From: CBCYMI01 sp965183855
GTDB taxonomy: Bacteria > Pseudomonadota > Alphaproteobacteria > Caulobacterales > Maricaulaceae
Reading direction: 5' to 3'
Assembly (NCBI GenBank): GCA_965183855.1
Contig: CBCYMI010000013.1
Location: 1 to 54,504 of the forward strand
DNA length: 54,504 bases
The notes under the pieces are model-generated. The model was not told where the DNA came from, searched no databases, and worked only from the letters and a program-made list of their open reading frames with translations. How positions within the stretch are numbered: position 1 is the stretch's first letter; each line of letters starts with the position of its first letter. Below are positions 26,381 through 36,661 of the stretch, in pieces. Both the position numbers and the translations under genes were made by a program.

Positions 26381-29311
26381 ATGACACAAAATGAAAAATC
26401 AAAAGAGACCAATTCTCAATCTCCTGGAAGAGACTATAAAGAAACCCTGTTTTTACCTAAAACAGAGTTCCCCATGCGCGCAGGATTACCACAAAAAGAG
26501 CCAGAATGGATTAAAACATGGGAAGATCAAACCATTTATCAAACGTTAAGAATGCAATCAAAAGAAAGACCTTTATATGTTCTTCATGATGGTCCTCCTT
26601 ATGCAAATGGTCATATTCATATGGGAACAGCTCTGAATAAAATTTTGAAAGATATTGTCGTTCGTTCTCACCAAATGATGGGCTATAATGCTCCTTATAT
26701 TCCTGGATGGGATTGTCACGGATTACCGATCGAGTGGAAAGTCGAAGAAAAATATCGACAAAAAGGGATAAAAAAAGAAGATGTATCTGTAAAAGAATTT
26801 CGTTCAGAATGCCGTGCATTTGCTCAGAAATGGCTGGATATACAATGTGAAGAGTTCAGACGGCTTGGTATTTCTGGTGATTGGTATTCACCTTATAATA
26901 CAATGGATTATAAATCAGAATCTATTATTGTTCGTGAATTCTTAAAATGTGTAGAGAAAGACCTTGTCTATAGAGGTTCAAAACCTGTCATGTGGTCTCC
27001 CGTTGAACAAACAGCTCTGGCTGAAGCAGAAATAGAGTATCATGACCATGCCTCTACTCAAATTTGGGTGCGCTTTCCTATTATTGAAAGCCCTGTTTTG
27101 GATGATATAGAACATACACACCCCCCTTCTATTGTGATCTGGACAACAACACCCTGGACGATACCAGGCAATCGTGCCATTGCTTATTCTGATAAAATTT
27201 CTTATGGCCTTTATGAGATTAAAACACTTAAAAAAGCTGATTTTGAACCCTGGGTGAAAATTGGAGATCAGTTGATTATCGCAGACAGTCTTTGGGAGAA
27301 GGTTGCACATGCGTGCCAAATAGACAAGGCAGATCGAATAAAGACCATTTCTTCTGAGCTATTATCTCAAACTGTTTTAGCGCATCCTCTTTCAGGAAAA
27401 GGGTATGAATTTAATGTTCCAATGTTAAAAGGAGATCATGTTACTGAAGATACAGGAACAGGGTTTGTACATATTGCTCCAGGGCACGGACAGGAAGATT
27501 ATGATTTATGGCGTAAATATGGATATACGGAAATACCAGAGCTTATTGATGAGAAAGGATGTTATTATGATCATGTCCCTTTGTTCTCAGGTGAGAAAAT
27601 TCTTATTACTGAAGGCAAAAAGTCTGGAAAAGATGCGAGCGCAAATCGTGCAGTAATTGCTGAATTATTACGTTCAGATAGATTGTTATCACGAGCTATT
27701 TTTGAACATAGCTATCCTCATTCATGGCGCTCTAAAGCTCCTGTTATTTTCAGAAATACACCTCAATGGTTTATTCGTATGGATAATCATCAAGGAGAGA
27801 GCCTAAGAGAAAAAGCTCTTAAATCTATTGATCAAGTTAACTGGTTTCCAAAAAATGGACGTAATCGTATTCATTCCATGGTTGAAGATCGTCCAGATTG
27901 GCTTATCTCAAGACAGCGTGCCTGGGGCGTTCCACTAACAATTTTTGTTCATAAAAAAACCAAAGAAATTTTAAAAGATACAAGTGTTAATGAACGTATT
28001 ATCAAATCTATAGAAGCTGAAGGAGCAGATGTTTGGTTTGAAAAAGATAATTTCTTTTTTTTAGGATCTGATTATTCAAGTCAGGATTGGGAGAAAGTCA
28101 CGGATATTTTAGATGTCTGGTTTGACTCAGGATCTACTCATGCCTTTGTGTTAGAAGAAAGAAAAGGCGTTTCATGGCCTGCGGATTTATACCTGGAAGG
28201 TTCTGATCAACATAGAGGTTGGTTTCAGTCTTCTCTTTTGGAAGCATGTGCAACCCGTGACAAAGCACCGTATAAATCTGTTTTTACTCATGGATTTGTT
28301 GTTGATGAAAAAGGACGAAAAATGTCGAAATCTTCTGGTAATGTATTAAGTCCTATTACGCTTTCTAGACAAAATGGCGCTGAAATATTAAGAATGTGGG
28401 TTGCGTCTTCTGATTATACGGATGATTTAAGGATTGGAAAAGAAATTATTCAATCACAATTGGATTCCTATCGCAAACTTAGAAATACTATTCGCTATCT
28501 TATTGGAGCATTATCAGGATTTAGTTCAGAAGAAAAAATCGAAATTCATAAAATGCCGAGTCTTGAAAAATGGATATTACATAGATTAACAGAGCTCGAT
28601 GAAGAGGTTAAAAAAGCATATTGTGAATTAGACATTAAACGAGTTTATTCACTTTTAATGAGATTTTCTGTGTCGGATCTTTCTGCATTTTATTTTGATA
28701 TTAGAAAGGATAGTTTATATTGTGATCGACCCGATTCAATTCGTAGAAGATCTTGTAGAACTGTTTTTTCTTATCTGTTTAACATTCTTACACATTGGCT
28801 TGCTCCTATTTTCACATTTACCATGGAAGAAGCCTGGCTATGTCTTTATCCAGACAAAAACTCAATTCATTTAAATGACTTCCAGCAAATTCCATCTGAC
28901 TGGAAAGATCCTGACATTAACAAAAAATGGCATTATATTCGTCAATTAAGACGCGTTGTAACAGGTGCATTGGAAGTTGAACGAAAGAATAAAACGATTG
29001 GATCCTCACTGGAAGCAAAAGCAAAGATCTATACAGATAATCCTGTATATCAAACCATGCTTCAAGGAGAAGACCTTTCAGACATTTTAATCGTTAGTCA
29101 AGCTGAGTTCATTCAGTCAAAACCAATTGGAGCTGTATTCAAACCAGATGATATTAATCATATAGAAGTTGTTATTGAGAAAGCAAAAGGAAAGAAATGT
29201 GCCAGATCATGGCGTATTCTTGAAGAGGTCGGAAAAGATCCAGAATATCCTGATTTATCATTAAGAGATGCAGATGCAGTACGTTATTGGGATCAAACAG
29301 ATAAGCATTAA
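26381..29311 (+). CDS. ileS: Isoleucyl-tRNA synthetase
   Basis: Class I aminoacyl-tRNA synthetase charging tRNA-Ile. The 976 aa include the HIGH-type motif PYANGHIHMGT (73-83), the editing domain with TTPWTIPGNRAIAY and the GTGFVHIAPGHGQEDY segment, DVWFDSGSTHAF, and KMSKS at 647-651. The C-terminus (KCARSWRILEEVG ... LSLRDADAV) keeps a single Cys, without the full zinc cluster of E. coli IleS, as in other alphas. Its substrate set includes the tRNA modified by TilS. Followed by lspA after about 100 bp. Confidence 0.98.
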   Translation: MTQNEKSKETNSQSPGRDYKETLFLPKTEFPMRAGLPQKEPEWIKTWEDQTIYQTLRMQSKERPLYVLHDGPPYANGHIHMGTALNKILKDIVVRSHQMMGYNAPYIPGWDCHGLPIEWKVEEKYRQKGIKKEDVSVKEFRSECRAFAQKWLDIQCEEFRRLGISGDWYSPYNTMDYKSESIIVREFLKCVEKDLVYRGSKPVMWSPVEQTALAEAEIEYHDHASTQIWVRFPIIESPVLDDIEHTHPPSIVIWTTTPWTIPGNRAIAYSDKISYGLYEIKTLKKADFEPWVKIGDQLIIADSLWEKVAHACQIDKADRIKTISSELLSQTVLAHPLSGKGYEFNVPMLKGDHVTEDTGTGFVHIAPGHGQEDYDLWRKYGYTEIPELIDEKGCYYDHVPLFSGEKILITEGKKSGKDASANRAVIAELLRSDRLLSRAIFEHSYPHSWRSKAPVIFRNTPQWFIRMDNHQGESLREKALKSIDQVNWFPKNGRNRIHSMVEDRPDWLISRQRAWGVPLTIFVHKKTKEILKDTSVNERIIKSIEAEGADVWFEKDNFFFLGSDYSSQDWEKVTDILDVWFDSGSTHAFVLEERKGVSWPADLYLEGSDQHRGWFQSSLLEACATRDKAPYKSVFTHGFVVDEKGRKMSKSSGNVLSPITLSRQNGAEILRMWVASSDYTDDLRIGKEIIQSQLDSYRKLRNTIRYLIGALSGFSSEEKIEIHKMPSLEKWILHRLTELDEEVKKAYCELDIKRVYSLLMRFSVSDLSAFYFDIRKDSLYCDRPDSIRRRSCRTVFSYLFNILTHWLAPIFTFTMEEAWLCLYPDKNSIHLNDFQQIPSDWKDPDINKKWHYIRQLRRVVTGALEVERKNKTIGSSLEAKAKIYTDNPVYQTMLQGEDLSDILIVSQAEFIQSKPIGAVFKPDDINHIEVVIEKAKGKKCARSWRILEEVGKDPEYPDLSLRDADAVRYWDQTDKH

Positions 29312-29413
29312 TCTGTCTTGAACGAGTCTAAGGAATTTCTATACATTAAAATAAGCATTATAAATAGGTAAAGCTTAAGCCAATAGACCAAATTAATTAT
29401 AAAGAGTTTAAAA

Positions 29414-29908
29414 ATGGATACTCGTTTTTTATACAAATATATAAAATTACATTATAGAAAAATCATAACCATTTTAGTTGTTTTATCTGTGATTTTAATA
29501 GACTATATTAGTAAACAATGGGCGCTTCAGCATCTTGGATCAACACCACATATTGAGCTTAGTCCTTTTTTTGATTTAACATTGGTCTGGAATAAGGGCA
29601 TTAGTTTTGGGTTGCTTTCTACAAATACGAATATCGTACGTTATGGTCTAATTATTTTTTCCTTATTGATTTCTATTTTGCTTTTTACCTTCGCATGGAA
29701 ATCAGAAGATTTGTGGTTAACTATTGCCCTAAATCTGATAATCGGAGGAGCAATAGGTAATATGATTGATCGTATTCATTATGGAGCAGTGATTGATTTT
29801 CTAGACTTTTCTGATCTGAAGTTTCCATGGGTTTTTAATTTTGCAGATAGTGCAATTAATATTGGAGCATTTATGCTTTTCTTAACTCTGTTTACCAAAA
29901 AAAACTAG
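29414..29908 (+). CDS. lspA: Lipoprotein signal peptidase (signal peptidase II)
   Basis: Inner-membrane aspartyl protease that cleaves prolipoproteins at the lipobox Cys. The 164 aa have four TM segments. Signatures: IDYISKQWAL, VWNKGISFGLLS (NxGxxFG), GGAIGNMIDRIHYGAVIDFLDF (first catalytic Asp in VIDF) and WVFNFADSAINIGAF (second catalytic Asp in FADS). The usual Ala of NxGAAFG is Ser here. It sits between ileS and a lipoprotein gene; Pal and that protein are its likely substrates. Confidence 0.97.
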   Translation: MDTRFLYKYIKLHYRKIITILVVLSVILIDYISKQWALQHLGSTPHIELSPFFDLTLVWNKGISFGLLSTNTNIVRYGLIIFSLLISILLFTFAWKSEDLWLTIALNLIIGGAIGNMIDRIHYGAVIDFLDFSDLKFPWVFNFADSAINIGAFMLFLTLFTKKN

Positions 29909-30100
29909 GAATTTAAAACGAATCCGTATGATAAAATAGTGTATTTTTATTGTATACTAGTCTAAAGCTTATATTGGTCTAGAACCTGATTTTGAGAATA
30001 AATATTCTTAAAAATACAATCGGTTCTTGACAGAAAAAATGAATACTCTAAACCATATTAGCAATATGTGAAAGGAATCTCAGTTTGGGAGAATGTCAAA

Positions 30101-30646
30101 ATGATTAAATCCTGTTTAACAAAGACTGGTTTAGAATACAAAATTGGATGGGGTCGTATTATTCTATTAAACTTGCTTAAAACAAAAATAGCGTTGTTTT
30201 TTATTTTATTAATCGGTCTTAATGCCTGTTCTTCATCTCGTCAAACATTTGGTCATCGAGATGTTCCAGATGAGTTTTTAATTGTTTCAAAACCTCCGTT
30301 GATTATTCCGCCTGAGTTTAATTTAAAGCCTGTTCAACCAGGAGAGCCTGATCCTGAAACAATTTTAATAAACAATCAAAAAAACACTTCTACATTATTA
30401 GAAATAGACCCAGCCAAGCCATCTGATGCTGAGGCTTTGTTATTAGCAAGAGCAAATACAGCAAGAGCAAACCCTTTAATTAAACCTCTATTGGATGCAG
30501 AATCAGGAGTTCAGGAAAAATCAGAGAAACTAACAAAAGAATTGCTTTATGGAACACCAGATCCAGAAAAGATAAAGGAAGAAAAAGCAATCGACCCAGA
30601 TAAAAATATAGAAATTAACCGTAAAAAGAAACTTCCTGGTCTATAA
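30101..30646 (+). CDS. DUF3035 lipoprotein, BamF-like
   Basis: Outer-membrane lipoprotein of the alphaproteobacterial DUF3035 family, which databases link with the BamF subunit of the beta-barrel assembly machine (from memory, not checked). The N-terminus has a hydrophobic core (ALFFILLIG) and lipobox LNAC. After the Cys comes the family block PDEFLIVSKPPLIIPPEF with PGEPDPE. ATG at 30101 has GGGAG nine bases upstream; an upstream GTG at 30068 is less likely. The product is 181 aa with about 27 polar residues ahead of the signal core, long for a lipoprotein. Its place after ileS-lspA is conserved in relatives. Confidence 0.8.
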   Translation: MIKSCLTKTGLEYKIGWGRIILLNLLKTKIALFFILLIGLNACSSSRQTFGHRDVPDEFLIVSKPPLIIPPEFNLKPVQPGEPDPETILINNQKNTSTLLEIDPAKPSDAEALLLARANTARANPLIKPLLDAESGVQEKSEKLTKELLYGTPDPEKIKEEKAIDPDKNIEINRKKKLPGL

Positions 30647-30963
30647 TTATTCTCTTCATTATCGCTAATATATTTAAATAAATAAAATCAGGAGGTTTCG
30701 TCTGATTATTTGAAATATTTAGTCTGAAATTAATCTATATCTTTTTATAATAGAACATCTCGTTTTTATATATGGCTCTTTAATTTTCTTTTGTTTAATT
30801 AACATGTTTTGTATGCTCAATAATTCCTTAGATTTACCTGATTGATTTATCTTAAGAAGGAATCTATTTATATAGATATCTGTTCTAAAAACTGATATTA
30901 TAAAAACAGATATGATAGCTTCACAAATTCAGTGGAAGATCATTGTTTTATGAAAGAAATTAT
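30647..30963. other. Spacer between the BamF-like gene and msrB
   Basis: AT-rich 317 bp with no gene seen. In relatives peptidase M16 genes often follow the DUF3035 gene; no remnant of them was recognised here. Confidence 0.5.
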
Positions 30964-31377
30964 ATGAATAAACACCCTCAAAAGAAAGATTGGAGAGAAA
31001 TATCCAACCATGAATGGAAAACCTTATTACCTCTTGCCGTATATGAAATATTAAGAATAGGAAAAACAGAAATACCAACAACATCAACTCTTTTAGAAGA
31101 AAAAAGAGAGGGAGTGTATTGTTGTGCAGGATGTCAGACACCTTTATTTAAGTCTGACATGAAATATACAAGTGGAACAGGTTGGCCAAGCTTTTATAAT
31201 TCATTACCCTCAATTCTAGAAATGCAGATGGATTTCTCACTTGGAAAAAGCAGAATAGAATATCATTGCGCGATATGTGGCGGTCATCAAGGACATGTTT
31301 TTGATGATGGTCCAGAACCAACAGGATTAAGATATTGCAATAATGGGATTGCACTTATTTTCAAACCAACCCCCTAA
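30964..31377 (+). CDS. msrB: Peptide methionine-(R)-S-oxide reductase MsrB
   Basis: Reduces the R-epimer of methionine sulfoxide in oxidised proteins. Two zinc CxxC pairs (CCAGCQTPLF and CAICGGHQGHVFDDGP), the SGTGWPSFY segment, and the catalytic Cys in GLRYCNNGIAL are all visible. The last is usually RYCINSASL, so the NNGIAL variant is mildly unusual. ATG at 30964 starts 137 aa directly before NKHPQKKDW; a TTG seven codons upstream is possible but no better supported. No signal peptide, so cytoplasmic. Confidence 0.95.
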   Translation: MNKHPQKKDWREISNHEWKTLLPLAVYEILRIGKTEIPTTSTLLEEKREGVYCCAGCQTPLFKSDMKYTSGTGWPSFYNSLPSILEMQMDFSLGKSRIEYHCAICGGHQGHVFDDGPEPTGLRYCNNGIALIFKPTP

Positions 31378-31510
31378 ACAAAAGTTTAACAATGGACGCC
31401 TCATAAATATTACGTATCTTAGTTTAAACTGAGACAAATGAAAAAAACGAGAATAGGATATAGCTAAAATTATTTAGATAGATTCGTAAAAAAGCAGAGC
31501 AGATCTCGAA

Positions 31511-32305
31511 ATGAACAATAAACAACCAGAATATAATATACACCTTAAAATTTCTGACCAAGATAAAATACGTTATATAAAATTTATGCGTCCAGAGAAA
31601 AAGAACGCACTTACACAAAACATGTACCGTGATTTGGCATATGCTCTTAAAGAGGTAGAAAATAATCCAGATTTACATTTATCTGTTATTACAGGCTCTG
31701 AAGATTCTTTTACTTCAGGAAATGATTTAAATGACTTTTTAATTAATACTTCAAACACAAACGAAACTGAAATAAACGCTGTCGAGATGTTTTTAAAACA
31801 GTTAATTGTTTTAAAAAAACCTGTCATTGCAGCGGTTAACGGCATCAGCATTGGTATTGGTGTTACACTTCTTTTGCATTGTGATTACATTCTTTCTGTT
31901 GAATCAGCCAGGTTTTCAACGCCTTTTATTGATTTAGGTCTTTGTCCAGAGGCTGCTTCTAGCCAGCTTTTGCCTCTTCGTATTGGAGATTTGAATGCAC
32001 GTAGATTATTATTATTAGGAGAGCAAATATCTGCACAAACAGCTCTCGAATGGGGCTTAATAAATCAGATTGTGTTACCAGAAGATCTTGATCTGGAAAC
32101 ACAAAAAATTGCGTCTAAACTATTAGAAAAGCCAATTGGAGCACTTCAGATTACAAAATCATTATTAAGACGTAAATTTGAGAGCCTGAATGATCGTATA
32201 GAACATGAAAATCACATATTTTTAAAATGTTTACAATCAAAAGAGTTTCTGGATTCTGTTCATAATTTTATGTTAAAAAATAAGAATAAAGATTTCAATT
32301 CTTAA
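31511..32305 (+). CDS. Enoyl-CoA hydratase/isomerase family protein
   Basis: Crotonase-fold protein of 264 aa. FTSGNDLNDF (first oxyanion-hole strand), KPVIAAVNGISIGIGVTLLLHCDYILS (second, with the GIGVTL loop), and FSTPFIDLGLCPEAASSQLLPLRIG are typical. The glutamate of LCPEAASS is at one general acid/base position. The other catalytic Glu of true hydratases is not obvious, so isomerase or another acyl-CoA activity is equally possible. Follows msrB on the same strand after about 130 bp; no other beta-oxidation genes nearby. Confidence 0.88.
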   Translation: MNNKQPEYNIHLKISDQDKIRYIKFMRPEKKNALTQNMYRDLAYALKEVENNPDLHLSVITGSEDSFTSGNDLNDFLINTSNTNETEINAVEMFLKQLIVLKKPVIAAVNGISIGIGVTLLLHCDYILSVESARFSTPFIDLGLCPEAASSQLLPLRIGDLNARRLLLLGEQISAQTALEWGLINQIVLPEDLDLETQKIASKLLEKPIGALQITKSLLRRKFESLNDRIEHENHIFLKCLQSKEFLDSVHNFMLKNKNKDFNS

Positions 32306-32461
32306 ATTGTTTTTTTGATTTGTATAACAGATGTAAGACATCATAAATTCTAGAAAACACAAGAGTATTTATACTTTTAGTTACACATTATGTCTGTATC
32401 AGGATATTATTATCCTATAACAAAATTTCCTGATATTAAACACTGAAGAAGGTCTAAATAG

Positions 32462-33397
32462 ATGAAAGATGCACCTGATAAAATTGCTATTTTAATGGCG
32501 TGTTATAATGGTGATCGTTATCTTAAACAGCAAATAAACTCTATTATTCATCAATCTCATCAGAATTTTGAGCTATGGGTAAGTGATGATGGTTCATCTG
32601 ATCAAACCTTAAAGATTTTATCTTCTTATCAAGAAAAACTGGGAAAACATAAACTAAAAATTTTACAAGGCCCCAAGTGTGGATTTATTGAAAATTTTAT
32701 GTCTTTGATTGTAAGAGACGACATAAAGGCTGATTATTATGCCTTTTCTGATCAAGATGACATATGGCAAAAAGAAAAAATAAAAACAGCACTTATACAT
32801 TTAAAACATAAAGCCTCGGAATTAGCTGGATTATATACTTCTAGAACTGAGATGATTGATGAATTCGGAGTTCCAACAGGAAAATTCTCACCAAAATTCA
32901 AAAAGTGCCCTTGTTTTGCGAATGCCTTAATACAAAATATAGCAGGGGGCAACACAATGATTATGAATCATCATGCCCGAGAGGTTTTAAAAAAAACCTG
33001 GAAAAGTCAGGAAATCATTAATTATGACTGGTGGGTTTATCTTGTTTTGTCTGGTATTGGGGCGGTGATTATTTATGATCCAAAACCCTATATTTTATAT
33101 CGTCAACATCAACATAATATAATAGGGGAGAATATGAGCATGCACGCACGATTAAAACGAGTTTGTCAGCTTTTTAAAGGTGTATATCACGACAGAAATA
33201 CAATTCATATAAAAGCATTATATTCTATTTCAAGTCAGTTCACCCCTGAAAACCAGAGAATTCTAGACTTATTTTCAACAAGCAGAAATCAATCTTTTCT
33301 TCCAAGAATATTTGGATTGTTTCGCTCAGGTGTTTTTTGTCAGACTTTTTTGGGTCATATTGGATTAATAGGAGCAATTTTTCTTAAAAAAATATAG
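32462..33397 (+). CDS. Family 2 glycosyltransferase
   Basis: GT-A fold transferase adding a sugar to a surface polysaccharide or lipid acceptor in the cytoplasm. KIAILMACYNGDRYLKQQINSI at residues 6-27 is the nucleotide-binding start. VSDDGSSDQTL follows, then AFSDQDDIWQKEKI with the DxD-like acidic cluster. The motif pattern resembles rhamnosyltransferase-like members, and the dTDP-rhamnose genes start 240 bp downstream, so transfer of rhamnose is a reasonable inference. 311 aa, no TM in the catalytic part; the C-terminal ~30 residues are hydrophobic and may associate with the membrane. Confidence 0.88.
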   Translation: MKDAPDKIAILMACYNGDRYLKQQINSIIHQSHQNFELWVSDDGSSDQTLKILSSYQEKLGKHKLKILQGPKCGFIENFMSLIVRDDIKADYYAFSDQDDIWQKEKIKTALIHLKHKASELAGLYTSRTEMIDEFGVPTGKFSPKFKKCPCFANALIQNIAGGNTMIMNHHAREVLKKTWKSQEIINYDWWVYLVLSGIGAVIIYDPKPYILYRQHQHNIIGENMSMHARLKRVCQLFKGVYHDRNTIHIKALYSISSQFTPENQRILDLFSTSRNQSFLPRIFGLFRSGVFCQTFLGHIGLIGAIFLKKI

Positions 33398-33640
33398 AAT
33401 TATGTATTTTCAAAGGACTTATTTTTTAACCTCATCACCATGCTTTATTTATTTTAGAAAGAGTTTAACGGTTATGTTAGAAAATTTTTAAACCCTGATT
33501 TTATCCCTAGATTGTAAATTTATTTGTGATTTCCCTTTTAAACACCTATTGCTATCTATTTATTAGAAATGTAGACTAATGTTAGCTCTTTTGTCTTAGA
33601 GGCGTAATAAAGGTTATCTGAATTAATTTAAGAGGTCTGA

Positions 33641-34699
33641 ATGAGTATTTTGGTTACAGGAGGCGCAGGGTTTATAGGTGCTAATTTTGTTTTAGAATGG
33701 CTTAACACATCAAACAAGCAGATTTGTGTTCTAGATAAATTAACCTATGCAGGAAATTTAATGAGTCTGGAAAAGGCAAAACAATATGATCATTTTTCTT
33801 TTATACAAGGAGATATTGGAGATAAAGACCTGATAAGGAAGCTATTAAACCAATTCAATATTCATAGTATTATTAATTTTGCAGCAGAATCTCACGTTGA
33901 TCGATCTATTTCAGATCCTGAGGATTTTATCCAGACAAATATCGTTGGAACATTTAGATTATTAGAGGCAACCAGACAATATTGGAAGGAGCTATCTTCC
34001 CTTCAGCAAAAGCGATTCTCATTTTTACATGTGTCTACAGATGAAGTTTATGGTTCTTTAGCTTTATCAGATTCTTCTTTTACAGAAGAGACACCTTATA
34101 AACCTAATAGTCCTTATAGCGCAAGCAAAGCAGCCTCTGATCATTTGGTTCGATCTTATTATCATACATATGAATTGCCTGTTTTAACAACGAATTGTTC
34201 TAATAATTATGGCCCTTTTCAGTTTCCAGAAAAACTTATTCCTCTAACAATACACAATGCTTTGTCAGATAAACCAATTCCCGTTTACGGAGATGGAATG
34301 AATATTCGTGATTGGTTGTTTGTTACAGATCATTGTAAGGCTATTCAATGTGTCCTTGAAAAAGGGGAGCTGGGACAAGTATATAATATAGGCGGTTTAA
34401 ACGAAAAAACAAATTTGGAAGTTGTTCATGCAATTTGTGAATTACTTGATGAATTAAAGCCAAAACAAAATGGGATATCATATAAAAACCAGATTCAGTT
34501 TGTTAAAGACAGGGCTGGTCATGATAAGCGTTATGCTGTTAATGCAACCAAATTAATAGATTCTTTAGATTGGAAACCAAAAGAGTCTTTTGAAACAGGC
34601 ATTCGTAAAACAGTAAGATGGTATTTAGAGCATCAAGACTGGGTTAAGAATGTAACAGATGGAACCTATTTAAACTGGATTAAAAGGCATTACGCATGA
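33641..34699 (+). CDS. rfbB: dTDP-glucose 4,6-dehydratase
   Basis: Second step of dTDP-L-rhamnose synthesis. SDR fold with the NAD site VTGGAGFIGANF (5-16), the family stretch AAESHVDRSI, STDEVYGSL with the catalytic Asp-Glu pair, and YSASKAASDHLVRSYYHTY with the catalytic Tyr-Lys. 352 aa, normal length. An AAGAGG Shine-Dalgarno precedes the ATG. Its last codons overlap rfbD as ATGA. The name rmlB is equivalent. Confidence 0.97.
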   Translation: MSILVTGGAGFIGANFVLEWLNTSNKQICVLDKLTYAGNLMSLEKAKQYDHFSFIQGDIGDKDLIRKLLNQFNIHSIINFAAESHVDRSISDPEDFIQTNIVGTFRLLEATRQYWKELSSLQQKRFSFLHVSTDEVYGSLALSDSSFTEETPYKPNSPYSASKAASDHLVRSYYHTYELPVLTTNCSNNYGPFQFPEKLIPLTIHNALSDKPIPVYGDGMNIRDWLFVTDHCKAIQCVLEKGELGQVYNIGGLNEKTNLEVVHAICELLDELKPKQNGISYKNQIQFVKDRAGHDKRYAVNATKLIDSLDWKPKESFETGIRKTVRWYLEHQDWVKNVTDGTYLNWIKRHYA

Positions 34700-35628
34700 A
34701 AGTGCTGATTTTCGGGAAATATGGTCAACTTGGATGGGAGTTGCAGCGAGCCTGTTCTTTTTTAGGAGAAATTAAAGCATTAGACCGAACACAGCTTGAT
34801 TTTGAACATCCAACAGACATTAAAAAAGTTATCCATAATGAGCGCCCTGATATTATTTTAAATGCAGCTGCTTATACCGCTGTTGATCAGGCTGAAAAAG
34901 AGTCTAAAAAAGCCTTTCAGATTAACGCAGCCTCTGTAGAAATTCTAGCTGAAGAAGCAAAAGCTTTAAATAGTATTTTAGTACATTATTCGACGGATTA
35001 TGTCTTTGATGGTGATAAAGTCGAAGGCTATATTGAAACAGATAAAACAGCACCATTAAATATATATGGAAAATCAAAATGTGCAGGTGAGGAAGCGATT
35101 ACCAAGATTAATGGCAATGCATTGATTTTTAGAACCTCTTGGGTGTTTGCACACTCAAATCAGCTCTTTCCAACAACCCGTAATTTTATAAAATCAATGA
35201 TAGAGTTAGGACAGAGTAAGGATCAATTAAAGATTGTTTCAGATCAATATGGAGCTCCAACGAGCGCAGCTTTAATTGCAGATATAACAGCATTTGTGTT
35301 ACATAAAAAATTAAAAATCTCTGATTCTTTTAATGAAATTTATCATTTAAGCGCAAAAGGTATCACGAGCTGGCATGCGTATGCTATGTTCATTTTTGAG
35401 ACAATATATTCGATTCAAAAACAGATTCCTCAATCAAAGATTAATTTAAAGATTAATTTGAATTCGGTAGAAGAAATTTCTACTGATTTATATCCCGTTT
35501 TAGCAAAGCGTCCGAAATACTCTGTTTTAGAAACACAAAAGCTTGAAAAAGAGTTTGACATAACACTACCAGATTGGCGAACACATGTTATGCAAACGCT
35601 TTATGAAACAGTTATAAATTCAAGATAG
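34696..35628 (+). CDS. rfbD: dTDP-4-dehydrorhamnose reductase
   Basis: Last step of dTDP-L-rhamnose synthesis, using NAD(P)H. FGKYGQLGWELQRA (the GxxGQLG nucleotide site), NAAAYTAVDQAEKE, HYSTDYVFDGDK, YGKSKCAGEEAI with the catalytic Tyr-Lys, and RTSWVF are all characteristic. 310 aa. ATGA overlap with rfbB implies translational coupling. About 140 bp before rfbA. Confidence 0.97.
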   Translation: MKVLIFGKYGQLGWELQRACSFLGEIKALDRTQLDFEHPTDIKKVIHNERPDIILNAAAYTAVDQAEKESKKAFQINAASVEILAEEAKALNSILVHYSTDYVFDGDKVEGYIETDKTAPLNIYGKSKCAGEEAITKINGNALIFRTSWVFAHSNQLFPTTRNFIKSMIELGQSKDQLKIVSDQYGAPTSAALIADITAFVLHKKLKISDSFNEIYHLSAKGITSWHAYAMFIFETIYSIQKQIPQSKINLKINLNSVEEISTDLYPVLAKRPKYSVLETQKLEKEFDITLPDWRTHVMQTLYETVINSR

Positions 35629-35767
35629 GTTATATGATTCGTATCTTTAATTTATAATGAGATAAGAAGAGATAAGGTTGAAAAATTAGGAAGCAGACTG
35701 CTTATAAAAAGAGAAAATATGTTTAATAATATGTGTTTTCCTAATATAAATGGATTTGAGGTAGAAT

Positions 35768-36661
35768 ATGGGTAAAAAACGAAAAGGAATTATTTTAGCA
35801 GGAGGTTCTGGTACACGGTTACATCCTGTCACGCTTGCAGTCTCAAAACAATTATTACCTGTTTTTGATAAACCAATGATTTATTACCCTCTAACAAGCC
35901 TTATGCTTGCAGGTATAAGAGAGATTTTAATTATCTCAACACCTCATGATTTGCCTTTATTCAAAACTTTATTAGGAGATGGACAGCAATGGGGTATTTC
36001 TCTTTATTATAAAGAGCAACCCTCGCCAGATGGTCTGGCTCAGGCTTTAATCATAGGTGAAGAATTTTTGAATAATTCTCCTTCTGCCTTAATTTTGGGA
36101 GATAATATTTTTTATGGGTATAATTTGAAGGAACGCCTTAAATCTGCAAATAAGAAAACAAAGGGAGCCAGTATTTTTGTTTATCATGTTCTTGACCCTG
36201 AACGGTATGGTGTTGCAGAATTTGATCGAAACTGGAAAGTTATCAATATAGAAGAAAAGCCTAAACATCCAAAATCAAACTATGCCGTTACAGGATTATA
36301 TTTTTATGATGAACATGCACCTCATTATGCAAAACAAATTAAACCATCCGAACGTGGGGAGTTTGAGATTACAGATTTAAATCAAAAATATTTACAACGG
36401 AATGCATTAACCGTTGAGATTATGAATCGAGGATATGCTTGGTTAGATACAGGAACACATGAGAGTTTATTAGAAGCACATCACTTTATACAGACGATTG
36501 AAAAGCGCCAAGGGCTTGTTATTGCCTGTCCAGAAGAAATAGCCTATCGTTCCAGATGGATTAATGCAGATCAATTAGGAGCGTTATCAAATCTGTATCG
36601 GAAAAACAGATATGGACGTTATTTAAAACAAATTTTAGAAGAAAGAACGCATGCCGAATGA
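35768..36661 (+). CDS. rfbA: Glucose-1-phosphate thymidylyltransferase
   Basis: First step of dTDP-L-rhamnose synthesis, from Glc-1-P and dTTP. GIILAGGSGTRLHPVT (catalytic GGxGTR loop), SKQLLPVFDKPMIYYPL, LGDNIFYG with the metal Asp, EKPKHPKSNYAVTGLYFYD and AWLDTGTHESLLEA mark RmlA. 297 aa. ATGA overlap with rfbC. The gap before it holds no gene. Confidence 0.98.
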   Translation: MGKKRKGIILAGGSGTRLHPVTLAVSKQLLPVFDKPMIYYPLTSLMLAGIREILIISTPHDLPLFKTLLGDGQQWGISLYYKEQPSPDGLAQALIIGEEFLNNSPSALILGDNIFYGYNLKERLKSANKKTKGASIFVYHVLDPERYGVAEFDRNWKVINIEEKPKHPKSNYAVTGLYFYDEHAPHYAKQIKPSERGEFEITDLNQKYLQRNALTVEIMNRGYAWLDTGTHESLLEAHHFIQTIEKRQGLVIACPEEIAYRSRWINADQLGALSNLYRKNRYGRYLKQILEERTHAE